A stretch of 64,000 bases of DNA from Moniliella sp. 'wahieum'. Lineage: Eukaryota > Basidiomycota > Moniliellomycetes > Moniliellales > Moniliellaceae. A program made the translations under genes and the position numbers. Under the pieces are notes generated by a model, which saw only the letters and a program-made list of their open reading frames with translations, had not been told where the DNA came from and made no database searches. The stretch spans positions 124,001 to 188,000 of the forward strand of contig RSEE01000060.1 of the NCBI GenBank assembly GCA_003971905.1. The letters run 5' to 3'. Shown here one piece after another: positions 9,136 to 19,101 of the stretch (position 1 is its first letter; every line of letters starts with the position of its first letter).

Positions 9136-10191
9136 ATGGCTACCTACCTGCCAGCATCTACGGCACGGAGCAGGACCGCGCCAACTGCTCTTTCCACCAG
9201 AAGATCGGTGCTTGCCGCCATGGGGCGCGGTGTGGGCGCAAACACATTCGTCCGCTCTTTAGCCCTACGGTGCTCATCTCCAACGCATACCGCAACCCGC
9301 GTTACGCCACCACCTTTCCCCAGGGCGGCCCGGCGAGTGGCAAAGACCTTCAGGAACGCTTCGACCAGTTCTATGCCGATTGGTATGTTGAGCTCTCCAA
9401 GTACGGACGCTTACTCGAGCTACACGTTTGCGACAATGTCGAGGACCATCTGTTGGGCAATTTGTATGCCCGTTTTGAGTGGGAAGACGAGGCGCAACAC
9501 GCTTTGGAGGCCATCAATGGTCGCTGGTACGATGGTACGTTCTATGCTTCAGACTTCTCTTTTCTGTATTCTGTGGTCTCTGTTGTGTTGTGTTCTGGTT
9601 CAGGGGTGGGAGAGCAACAGGTACTGACCGATTTTTTGCTTTGGTCGGTCTAGGTCGTCCCATCTTTGCCGAACTGCTCCGGTAACTGACTTTCGCGAGG
9701 CGTGTTGCCGGTCGTACGAGATGGGCAACTGCTCGCGCGCTCGCCAGTGCAACTTTCTTCACTTGATGCGCCCTTCGGCGGGAGTGGAACGGACGCTGCG
9801 AATGGAAGCGGCGCAAGAGGCGTACGAGCGACAGAAGGACGATGCGCGGTTGGATCAGGCGTTGCGCACGGCTGCGTCGCCGTCGCCTCGCAAGCACGAG
9901 CAAGACGCCTCTTCCGCCACAGATCGGCATTGGCATCGGCATCGGCTCCACTGGATGGAAAGAACGGATCGAACGCTTGTCTGGCCCACGGCAAGCCGAA
10001 GAACCGGACCAGCCGTTTGCCCCGTTACCCCAAGACGCACTGTGGCGCCAAGGCCCTTCTGGCGGCGACTGGCGCTTGCCGTGTCCGCGTCCGCGTCCGC
10101 GCCAGCGTCAGCGCCTACACCTGCGCCTGCGCCTGCGCCTTCTTCTGCCTCTCCACTGCCCCCTGCCCCTGTTGCTGCGTCGGTAGCATGA
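9136..10191 (+). CDS. U2AF1: U2AF small subunit (U2AF35/U2AF1)
   Basis: Recognises the AG at 3' splice sites with U2AF65. Domains in order: first CCCH zinc finger (NCSF-x2-KIGACRHGARCGRKH), the UHM-type RRM with CDNVEDHLLGNLYARF and HALEAINGRWYDG, and second CCCH finger (EACCRSYEMGNCSRARQCNFLH). The usual Arg/Ser tail is replaced by an Ala/Ser/Pro-rich tail. One intron at 9535-9653 (donor GTACGT, branch-like TACTGAC, end CTAG) splits Asp-Gly. Two single-base losses break the frame: a G near 9150 (restoring MATYLASIYGTE) and one base near 9678 (before VTDFREACC). The tail frame after about 9900 is uncertain. Confidence 0.92.
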
Positions 10192-11193
10192 TGCGTTGGT
10201 TGTTGACATTGGATTGGGATTGAATCGTGGCGAGAGAGGCTGCTGGAACTGTGGGTGGGGAGTTGGAGCGATAGAGGGAAAGCAAGGGCGAAGCAGGAGA
10301 TTCAGGTGCAGGACGTAGTAGAACAGGTTGGAACGACTTCTGGAACAGCTGTCCAATAGCGTTTTGAGAAGCGGGCTTGGTATTCCTTGGTTAGACCTCA
10401 GTCGGACTGGTTCCCATAGTCTACCGGTTGCATGTATTGCACGACTGCTGCCCCATCGGATGTTGACCCCTCCGTCACTGGGTTTCCTGGATCCTGAAGA
10501 ATGGAATGGAATGGGCTGGTTCCGTCTGATATGATTAAGCGTTGGATTTCGACGTATGCCCTCAGGTTCTCTTCCCTAGTCTTGAATGAGAGGGGAAGGA
10601 GAGGGAGGGTAGAGCTGAGGCGAACATGAATGTTCTTGTTCGTCGATGAGAGCGTTGGGCTCCCGTCAGCTGCCTGGGTGGACCACAATCGTTGGCTTTT
10701 TTCGCATACTCAGCTTGGTTGCCTTTGGCTTAATTGTCTTAGCTCTTGGTCGAGTTCAGAGCCGGGCGAAAGGGAGGGGGGGGGGGGGACCTAAGTAGCC
10801 AAGTTTGATGGGCTTCTTATCCTCTCGCTTTATCCTGAGATGGACTGGCAGAAACGTCCACACGAGGGGGCTATATAGGTCTGTCCCTTGCGACTTCTAC
10901 AATCGTTTCTCAGCCCGCTCTCCCGCTTACCAAAATCACCACCCCAAAGACGTGTCTCGAAAACGTGTAGAAGCACTAGGATTACTAAATAGGATTAAAC
11001 ACTAGGATTGACAAAGCTTCTCTATACAGGATCTACTGTTGCGGACATACAGTGTAGACGCACATCAAGGGAGAAACGAAACGTGCGGTATACAATCGTA
11101 AGACGCCCCAGCGCTTTGGCGGGATGGGGGGGGGTGCAACAAACAAAGCACCTAGCCTCACAGCCACACAGAAGGGCGCCAGTAAGAATCCGC
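10192..11193. other. Convergent intergenic region
   Basis: Lies between the 3' ends of U2AF35 (plus) and fumarate reductase (minus). It includes a G13-14 run near 10776-10789 and a GGGATGGGGGGGG run near 11123. No gene recognised; likely 3' UTRs. Confidence 0.45.
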
Positions 11194-13149
11194 TTATTCC
11201 TTGAGGGTGCCAATGACCGTGTACGGCGCATACTTCTCAATCACCGAAGGGTCTGCAGCATCAAGAACGGCTCCGTAGCATCAGTGCCGGCATATTTCAT
11301 CACCGCCGTCGTTCCCCCCGGGTGGTCCGGAAGGAACTTGGTCACATCCAGTACCTTGCCCTGCACCACGACCCAGACATCGTCTTCCGTCTTGTGCTTG
11401 GCCACCTCGTCCAACGTGTACACAGCCGCCTTCACGGGCTGTTCGGGCGCTGGAGTCTCAGTCGCAGGAGCCGGGGTCGAAGTGGGCCCCGGAGCAGGCG
11501 CCGTTGCACTTGGCGTCGACGTTGGAGCGGCGGCCCAACCTTGCCCGTCCCAGTGGAACGACAGGCTGACCGACTTGTCCAGCGGGTTGACCTTGATGCG
11601 CGTCTCGAGCTGGTTCGCCAGCTGATCAATCCGTCCCGCTGCCACCTGGCCCTGGGACAAGCCTTCCAACAGGTACGCCGCCGCGCTGTCCCCGGCCACC
11701 CGGCCGTACACGACACAGCCCAACAGCGACGAGCCACCCAATCGGTTCGCGCCGTGCACGCCGCCGGCAATCTCTCCCGCCGCAAACAGGCCCGGAATGG
11801 GCTCGCCCGTGCCCTGGTGCAAAATCTGCGCCTCGGGACTGATTTCCACCCCGCCCATCGTGTAGTGCAAGACGGGCGACATAAGACTGCTGTAGTACGG
11901 GCCTTGGCGCATGTGGAAGTTGCGATGGAACTTTTTGCCAAAGGGATCGGCAATCTTGCCGTCCGACGAAGCAATCTTTTCGTACGCATCAAACGTGGCC
12001 AACAACTTGGTCGTGGGAATGCCCATGTCCTTGGCCAGATCGTCGTACGTCTCAAACCGCTTCATCAAACCGCGCGCCGCATAGTGCTTGCAGTGCCACT
12101 CAATCTCCGCGCTCGCCTCGCCATTGAGCACCAGCCGAATGGGGAACTTATCGTGCTTCCACATGGCCGCCGTCACCACCGCCCGCTTCTCCAGCTCATC
12201 GACGAACCGGTCGCCATCGCGGTCGAGCAGCAGGCCACCCACCCCACGCAGCGCCTCAGCTGCCAAAAACTTCACCTTGGCATCGGGCTCGGCCGGGTCA
12301 ATCAGGCCCGTCGGGTGCACCTGCACCTTCTCCATGTCAATCAACGATCCGCCAATCGCCCGCACCAATTTTGACCGTCGCCCGTGCAGTGCGCGCCATT
12401 CGTCGTGGGCAAATTCATCCACTCGGGCTTAAACTCCTTCAAGAGCGAGTCGGACGAAAAATCAGCAGCGTAGCCGCCCGTCGCCAAGACCACAGGTCCA
12501 CTAGCCCGGTGCGTCGTGCCTTCATACTCGTATTCCACCCCTACCACCGCCCCCTTCTCATACAGCAACTTGGTCACGCGCGCCTTTTTGTGAATCGTCA
12601 GTCGCTCCGGCTCGGACGCCGCAATGTCCTCCGCCTTGTCCATCAACGCCATGGTAATTTCCATCCCGGGAAACTGCGCCGCACCACGGTGCGTACGCGG
12701 TTGCGAGTGACCGCCCAACCGCGCCACGCGCGTCAAGTCCAACCCAAACTTATCTTCCAGCCAGTCCACTGCTGCCCCGGACTTGTACGTCAACACGCGG
12801 ATCAACGGGTCCCGCGCCAACTCGGCCGCCGACTTTTTCGTATCGTCAAAAAGATCTTGGGCGTGTCGTGAATGTGCTGGGCCGCCTGGGACGCCGTTCC
12901 GGCCCCATTGATGCCCGAGGTGGCCTGCGCGCAGCGAGGGATGGGTTAGTTCAGTGGTCTTGAGGGAAAGGGCGAGGGCGAGAGAACGAGGGCGAGAACG
13001 AGGGAGGGGGGTAGGCGTACCTTGGTGGAGTTGCCACCGAAAAAGGCATTCTTGTCGAGCAGAGTGACGTTGGCGCCGCGCTCGAGGAGGGAGTGGGTGG
13101 CGGACAGACCGGCGAGGCCGCCGCCAACGACGATTGCGCGAGGAGCCAT
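11194..13149 (-). CDS. Soluble fumarate reductase (Osm1/Frd1 type) with C-terminal cytochrome b5
   Basis: Flavoprotein that reduces fumarate to succinate and reoxidises FADH2/NADH. The N-terminus starts with a Rossmann dinucleotide-binding motif, VVGGGLAGLSATHSLLERG, then GGNSTKATSGINGAG. Later come the HPTGLIDP and EALRGVGGLLLDRDG substrate-site segments and GANRLGGSSLLGCVVYGR near the FAD site. A cytochrome b5-like domain ends the protein, with heme-site FLPDHPGG. One intron, 12925-13020 (GTACGC donor), follows exon 1 (13021-13149). Three single-base losses break the frame: T/A runs near 12850 and 12370, and a C near 11270. The true C-terminus (YAPYTVIGTLKE) ends at the stop at 11194. No clear targeting sequence, so location is open. 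Confidence 0.92.
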
Positions 13150-13792
13150 GAGGGGGAAAGAAGAGGAGGGTGGGGGGAAAGAGCAGCGGGAAAGAGGCGA
13201 GAGGATAGGCTTTAAAAGCAGGCTGGGTCCGTCCGTTTCACATGGCGCCTGAGGCCGGTTGGCTGGCGCAGTTCGACACGTGTGGACTGAGCCTAGTTGC
13301 CTGAGCGCAGAGACCCACAGCGTACGGTCCTGGGCCACCGGCCACCCTCGGCGCACACACGGCAGAAGCCAAGGAGGAGGGAGGAGGGTACAGTGCTCCG
13401 GACTCAGCCCAGTCTGCCCCACAGCCACATGCTCCGCTGCCCCCGTGCGGCCACGCCTGCCGCCCTGGCGCCTGGTATAACATCTGCCCCGTTGGAGGGG
13501 CCCGTGCACCCCGTCCCCACCCCACTGCGCGACACTGGCGCTGCGCCCGTGCGTATTTTCTCCTGCTTTACCCCGCACTACCGCCTAAGGCTCCCGCTAA
13601 CCCCGGCTGGCGCTGACCAACGCTGACCAATCCGCCCGCCCACGTCACCCCACCTTAACCCCGCTGCGCCTCCTGCACCGGTCTGTCACGTGCCTGCGTT
13701 TGCACCGCGGCCATCACGTGTCGCCAGTTGCACCGACACTCCGCGTGCCCTCCTCTCCGCTGGACCTTCGCCTTCCCTCCCGCCGGCCACCG
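13150..13792. promoter_or_regulatory. Divergent promoter region (fumarate reductase / LYR-like gene)
   Basis: 643 bp between the two start codons. It holds a 10-bp duplication (CGCTGACCAA) near 13610-13630 and GC-rich leaders. No individual site is assigned. Confidence 0.45.
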
Positions 13793-15443
13793 ATGGGCAC
13801 AAGCGAGGCGCACGTGTACCGCGACGTGCTGCGGGCGCTGCGGGCGGCGGCCCACTGGCGCCCCGAGCACGCCAAGTCGCTCGCCCGCCTCTTCCGCACC
13901 CACTTCCGCGCCCACCTCCACCAGCACCCCGCCCTCCCGCCCGCCTGGCACCACACCCTCCTCTTCCTCGCCAGCGCCGCCCACAGCCCCCGCGCCTCCC
14001 GCGCCGACATGGACGCCTGGCGCGCCGTCGCCCAGCCGCTCCTCGCCGCCCGCGCCGACGCCATCATCGCACGCGGCAAGTCCCAGTCCCAGCTGGCTGC
14101 CGTGCGCGACGCCCAGGCGGCCGCGCGGCGTCGCTCGCCTCCCAGGGCCAGCTCGAGCTGCAGGAACAGGCCAAGAGGCTCTTCGCCCAGGCCCAGCGCA
14201 AGGCCGGCGCTGCGGCCCTCGTCCAGATGGGCGTGCGCGATGCTGCGCGGCCCCCTCCCCGGGCGAGGTGGACAAACTGGTGCAACGCGCCATTCAACTC
14301 AATGACCGCGCCAGTGGCTTGGCTCGCTCCGCCAACCTGCGCACCCCGCACGAGCGCGCGCGTGCCCTGCGCTTGGCCCAGGCGCGCTTGGGCAACTCGG
14401 ACCCCGTTCCGTCCGAGCAGATGGTGGGCTTGGCTTCCTATGCCAGCGCCAAGCAAGCCGCCCCGGCCTGCCGGCCAACATGGACATGGACGTGGACGCG
14501 GATGCTGCGCCGCCCCCGGCGCCCGGGGTCAAAACGCTGGCTCACCAGGTCGTCGAGACCCTGTCGGCCCTTACGTACCGTTACCTATCGCAGACCACGC
14601 TCTTGTCCCGAAGGCGAGGTGGCGGGACGGACTTGACGCAAGTTCCCGTCTTTCGGTCGCACCACCTTGGCGTGATGAAAGAAGACCGCGCCGCGCTTGG
14701 CGATGGGGAGGGGGATGATCTGGAAACGTTCATTTCAGACGAGATGGGCGTGGACGAAACGATGCGACAACACTTGCCGATGCTGGTGGTACCGGCACGA
14801 ATGTACGTGGGTCCTGCGCGGGACTCGCGTGCTATTCCCACCGCACGGGGACCTCGACCGATTCGGACGTGGGACGGGCAAAAGTTGAGGGCACCCGCTC
14901 CGTTGCCTTCGCCGCGACAACTGGCCCAAGAACGCGCTAAGATCGACAGGGTGGCGCGCACGTTGGCCCAACGTGCCTTTTTGTTCCGCGAAGCCAACCA
15001 TATCGTCAAAGCGCGGGCGAACGTGGCGCGTGGCCAGCACGAAACGGCCTCCGGACTGGCATGGGACGACAAGGCAGGTCCGTTTGAGTGGGAACGACCC
15101 GAATTGGACTGGCGCGCGCTCGGGTGGGATGCCGCACGTCGGACACAAGAAGAAACCAATATTCGTTCGGAACTCTTGGCCTTATCCCCGATCCGCCTCC
15201 AACACGAACGCGACCAGTTGGAAGACGAGTATCATCAAGTGCGTCGGGTCCATAGCCGACTCGTTGGCTCGTTCCAAGGCAGGTCCTTCCTTGCTGCGGT
15301 TACCCAGGCACCCAAATCGGCTTTGCTCGGCTTGCTGCGCGATGCGGAGCGGGAGAATGGGCTGGTGTTGGGGTCCGAGCGGTTTGCGCGTGTTTGCCGA
15401 ACAACCGGTGGAGCCTTAGCTGCTTTAGCGGCCAAGGGGGTAG
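13793..15443 (+). CDS. LYR-like N-terminus, otherwise unknown protein
   Basis: The start MGTSEAHVYRDVLRALRAA followed by basic helices (SLARLFRTHFRAH) resembles Complex1_LYR proteins, small mitochondrial assembly factors. The chain continues through three frames joined by single-base indels: LASQGQLELQEQAKRLF, then VDKLVQRAIQLNDRASGLA, then VKTLAHQVVETLSALTYRYL and a long charged region to about 15440. Assembled length would be about 540 residues, far longer than a simple LYR protein. I do not recognise the C-terminal two thirds. Breaks are near 14130, 14265 and 14465. The end is approximate: the frame runs on into AT-richer DNA past a G5 run at 15436, so the stop is placed by context. Divergent from fumarate reductase. 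Confidence 0.5.
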
Positions 15444-15628
15444 GTATAATAATAGGCCCGCCAAAATGTACTTGCCCCCCGTTCTTCTATGTTTGGCCGA
15501 CACCAACCCCTCCCCCCCTCCCCCAACTCCAAACTCTATATTCATATCCATCGACCATTTGTCCCACACACCCCTTACCAGACCCAGATACAATTACAGG
15601 CACAGCGTGGCCCTGCCCGGCCTCTTCC

Positions 15629-17828
15629 TTACTCTTTTGGCTTGGAGCGGAACGCCAACAAGCACTCGAGCTCCGATACGGGACACGCCAATTTAACAAA
15701 GTCGTGGTGCAGCAGTTGTTGGGCCGTAGCGCGGAACTTGACATTGACACAGAGGCAGACGGTCAAAAAACTTTTCAGTTCGTGCGACCAGGCTTCCGGG
15801 TGCTTGAGGGTCGGGGTGCCATTGGTAGCAATCAAGTAGAGCGCCTTGAGCGGTTCTTCGTCCAAGTACGGCGGGTTCCGATTCCAGTAGTTCGATCAGC
15901 AGAATGCCCAAACTCCATATGTCCACTTTTTCCCCATACTCCTCTTGCTTGACCACCTCGGGTGCCATCCAGTACGGCGTGCCGACCAAAGTGGCCCGCT
16001 TGGATCGTTGGTCGGTCAGTTGGGCACAGAACCCAAAGTCGGTGATTTTGACGTGGCCCCGATTGAGGAGGATGTTGTCGGACTTGATGTCGCGGTGGAT
16101 GATGGAGTGGGCATGGAGGTGTTGCAATCCTTTGCACGTCTCGCCCAAGATGGCGGCGATCTGGGGCTCGGTGAGGGTATTGTGATCAATCACTTCGGTC
16201 AAGGCACCACCTTCCATGTACTCCATAATCACCCACACCTCCGTCTCCTTTTTGACCAAGAACGAACCGAGAAAGTTGACCAGGTTCGGGTGCTGGGTCT
16301 GCTGCAGAACCAGAATCTCATTGACAAGCAACTCTTTCCGCGACTGATGCGCCAACTCCATCGTCTTGATTGCTACCCGTTCCCCCGTAGCCAACCTCCT
16401 GCCCACATACACCGACCCACTCGCTCCTTGCCCCACCTTTTTGATCTTGGAATACAGCGTCGCAGGGTCTTGCCCCGACACGACCGTCCGCAGCTTGGCA
16501 ACTAGTTGCGCGTCCGTCATGATATTCCTCCGCTTCTCCCCTGGCCTGCCCGCTTCTTTCCCAGACCTGCCCGCCGCACGCGGCTGGGGCGAAGCTGGGG
16601 CGGCAAGCTTGGGAGACGGAGCCGGACGGGGATGGGAATGGGGATCAGGATGGGGATGGGGATGAGCTTGAGGTTGCGGTTGTGGTTGAGGCTTGGACCG
16701 AGCGGGCGCCCCCCTAGCCAGCGCATATGTCGACGCAGACGCAGACCCAGACACAGACGTAGATGTAGACGCAGACGCAGATGAAGATGCAGATGCCGAC
16801 CTTGCCGCTGCCGCGGCTTGCGTCCGAACTGAAAGGGAAGCAGCGGCCTTGTTAGCCAACTGCGCATCCTGGGTCATTGCCCCTCGCGAACCAATGACGG
16901 GAGACGGCGTCCTGCTTATGGACCGGGTTAGAGGGGCAGGACGTAGTCCCTGGGTAGGCACCGGCTTGAAGGGCGTCTGGGCCGCTGGGCTTTCGTACCT
17001 GGAGCGCGTGCCTATAGCCACGGTGCTAGTGGCTGCGGGTCGGGTTGTTTGGGGCACCACGACACGGGGGTTGGGGGAGGCAGAAGCGATGGGATGGCCC
17101 AAGCGCGCCTGTTGGTCGCGGGTTTGAAGGCGAGTGTAAAACTCGAGCACGTCCAAGACGGCTGGGGGTTTTTGACATAATCTTCCTTGGTGATGGCCGA
17201 GGTGGTGAGCAGCCGGGTCCATTGTTCCGGCAGGCCAGTGAATCCGCCTGTGACCGGATCAAAGCCGACGTGCACTTGGTGCTGGAACCCCGTTGGCGCC
17301 GACACGCCCAGCTTGGGCGCCCGACTGTAAATCTCGTCCATCCAACTGTAGAGTTCGAAATCGGATTTGAATTGGACCCAGTACGATTTGCCCTTGGCCT
17401 CGAGCTCGAGGCAGTAGGGCTTGACATCGGACCGCGCCACCGAGGTTAGGTCTTGCAAAAACAACAACAGCCACGGTTGGTATGTCGTTTCTGTCTTGTG
17501 CAGCGTCAACGTCTGTTCCCGCAGCGCCATCCACCGCTTGCTCCACATCCACGACCGCAGCCCGTCCTCCTTGACGGACACGTACCCGGACCGCACCACG
17601 GCGGTCGCGTCGAGCGCGGCCGAGGCGGCGGTAGAGCTCAGTCCATACGCACCGATGCCGGCGGCAGGGGTGCCGGCAATGGGCCGCAGCGGGCCCGTGA
17701 AGGGCAAGACGGACTGAGAGGCTTTTTTGACGACGGATGAACCGGCGGCGCTGGGAGCGGGCGGGGCGGCGGCGGGAGGGAGTGAGGGAACGGGCGAAGG
17801 GGTCGGGGGGCGTCGCAACGTAGCTCAT
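15629..17828 (-). CDS. CLA4: p21-activated kinase, Cla4 type (PH + CRIB + kinase)
   Basis: Cdc42/Rac-activated Ser/Thr kinase of polarity and septin control. The start MSYVATPP leads to a proline-rich segment, then a PH domain ([15 protein letters not shown] through [13 protein letters not shown]), a CRIB motif ([16 protein letters not shown]) and a long low-complexity linker of Ser-Ala, Gln-Pro and His-Pro repeats. The kinase domain has [36 protein letters not shown] and GTPYWMAPE. The end ([16 protein letters not shown]) stops at 15629. The PH domain separates Cla4 from Ste20. Three single-base indels: a C run near 17808 and a C run near 17166 (losses), and one extra C near 15874. No intron seen. 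Confidence 0.95.
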
Positions 17829-18553
17829 ACCGTCGAGGGAGACCACCCAAGGGGGGGGGGGGGGGCAGGACGAATCTATACGAGGGCTTTCACAGCAGAC
17901 GGAATAGTGTTTGTCGCGATATATAGCCAGAATCCAAAATGGATCCAAAATTCCCTCGGCCATCCCACGACGCGTTTTTTACGCGTCACGCCATCACCCA
18001 CCCATCAGCCATCTGCCCCGCCGCGCCGATTCCTTGCAATCTCTCTGACCATGCCACACGCCCCATACCACACCCGCACCGCCCGGTTGCACCCATCGCA
18101 CTTGGCTGCCCTGCTGATCGACCTGATCAGCGGTGCGATCCGGTACTACTTGCTGCCTGCGAGTGGTGCGATGGCCAGGACAGACCCCTTGCCCTCGGGC
18201 CTAACCCCCCCCACACACGCTGCCTGCGCCACTGCCTGCCACCGCAACGCAGCATCCGTAGGGCCAAACGCCTGTCACACGCCCGTCCTCGCCACCACTC
18301 CCTCCGCAGCCGGAGGCCTGAGGGTCTGAGCAGCGGCACTGCACACACGACGCCCATGTCAGCTCCGCCCGGACTGCACACACACACATAGTCCTAGTCG
18401 CACGCGTTTCTCAGATCTCAGATCTCACGCTGCTCTAGCGTGTCCACACCACCCACAACACGCAACACCAAAATCAAATCCGATCCAGCCACGTGTCCTC
18501 CTGCGCCTCCTGGACCCTCCCTCCGGCCGGCGAACGTGATGTGGATTTTCTCG
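17829..18553. other. Intergenic with Cla4 promoter
   Basis: Includes the C-tract at 17851-17865 and an AGATCT heptamer pair (CAGATCT twice at 18412-18425). The other frames here look like chance. Confidence 0.4.
17851..17865 (-). promoter_or_regulatory. Poly(C) tract in Cla4 leader
   Basis: G15 on the plus strand, C15 in sense, 23 bp upstream of the Cla4 ATG at 17828. Similar C runs precede RPC34, the giant coiled-coil gene and IDH1. Confidence 0.6.
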
Positions 18554-19065
18554 TCACGGAACCGGCTCAGGCCCAGGCCCAGGATGGCTTGGCGCTTCGG
18601 CCGCTCCAGGCCCGAAACGGGGCGGAGGACGGACGGGAGCGGGATGCTGTGCCTGCGTGTCGGACGCGGGGTGGCCATCGATCATCGCGACCTGGGCCTC
18701 GTGGCTGGTCTGGATCGACGGGACGCGGCGCGGAGGTGCTGGGGGTGGCGCCAGCGGGGTGCGAGGATGGCGGAGAAGCAGGATCGAATGTTGAGCTCAA
18801 CTTAGCCCGCCAGAGTGGGATGGTGGCTGGTGGGGCGGGTGGGGCAGCGGGGGGCATTCCGCCCCAGCGCGGAACAGGGGGTTGAACATTGCAAGCGGGC
18901 GGCTGCCTGGCCCTGCGTCGCTCGCCCCACACTGGCCAGCGGCTTGGGCGCGGACACAGGCAGCTCGTCGTCTGCCTCGGCTTTGGCCGTCGTCGTCGTC
19001 GTCGTTGCCGCCGCCGCCGCCGCCGCTGCTGTCGCCGTGCTTGGGCCCGGCGAGGCCGACTCCAT
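18554..19065 (-). CDS. Hypothetical protein, frameshifted
   Basis: An ATG at 19065 opens MESASPGPSTATAAAA, a Thr/Ala run, then DDELPVSAPKPLASVGR. Coding-like codon use then moves between frames and ends with IQTSHEAQVAMIDGHPASD and a proline-rich tail stopping at 18554. No family recognised. At least two indels are needed. Its start lies only 36 bp from the ATG proposed for the plus-strand exonuclease gene, so one of the two starts is probably wrong. It could be spurious. Confidence 0.3.
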
Positions 19066-19101
19066 GGCCCGCACCCGCCTCGCGCCCTCGACCCGCCCGC
19101 C

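Noticed and set aside
11322-12374. A 350-codon plus-strand ORF
   Set aside because: Antisense shadow of fumarate reductase, whose minus-strand frames are conserved.
14581-15159. Minus-strand ORFs opposite the LYR-like gene
   Set aside because: Third-position G/C bias and continuous charged helices favour the plus strand. The minus frames are shadows.
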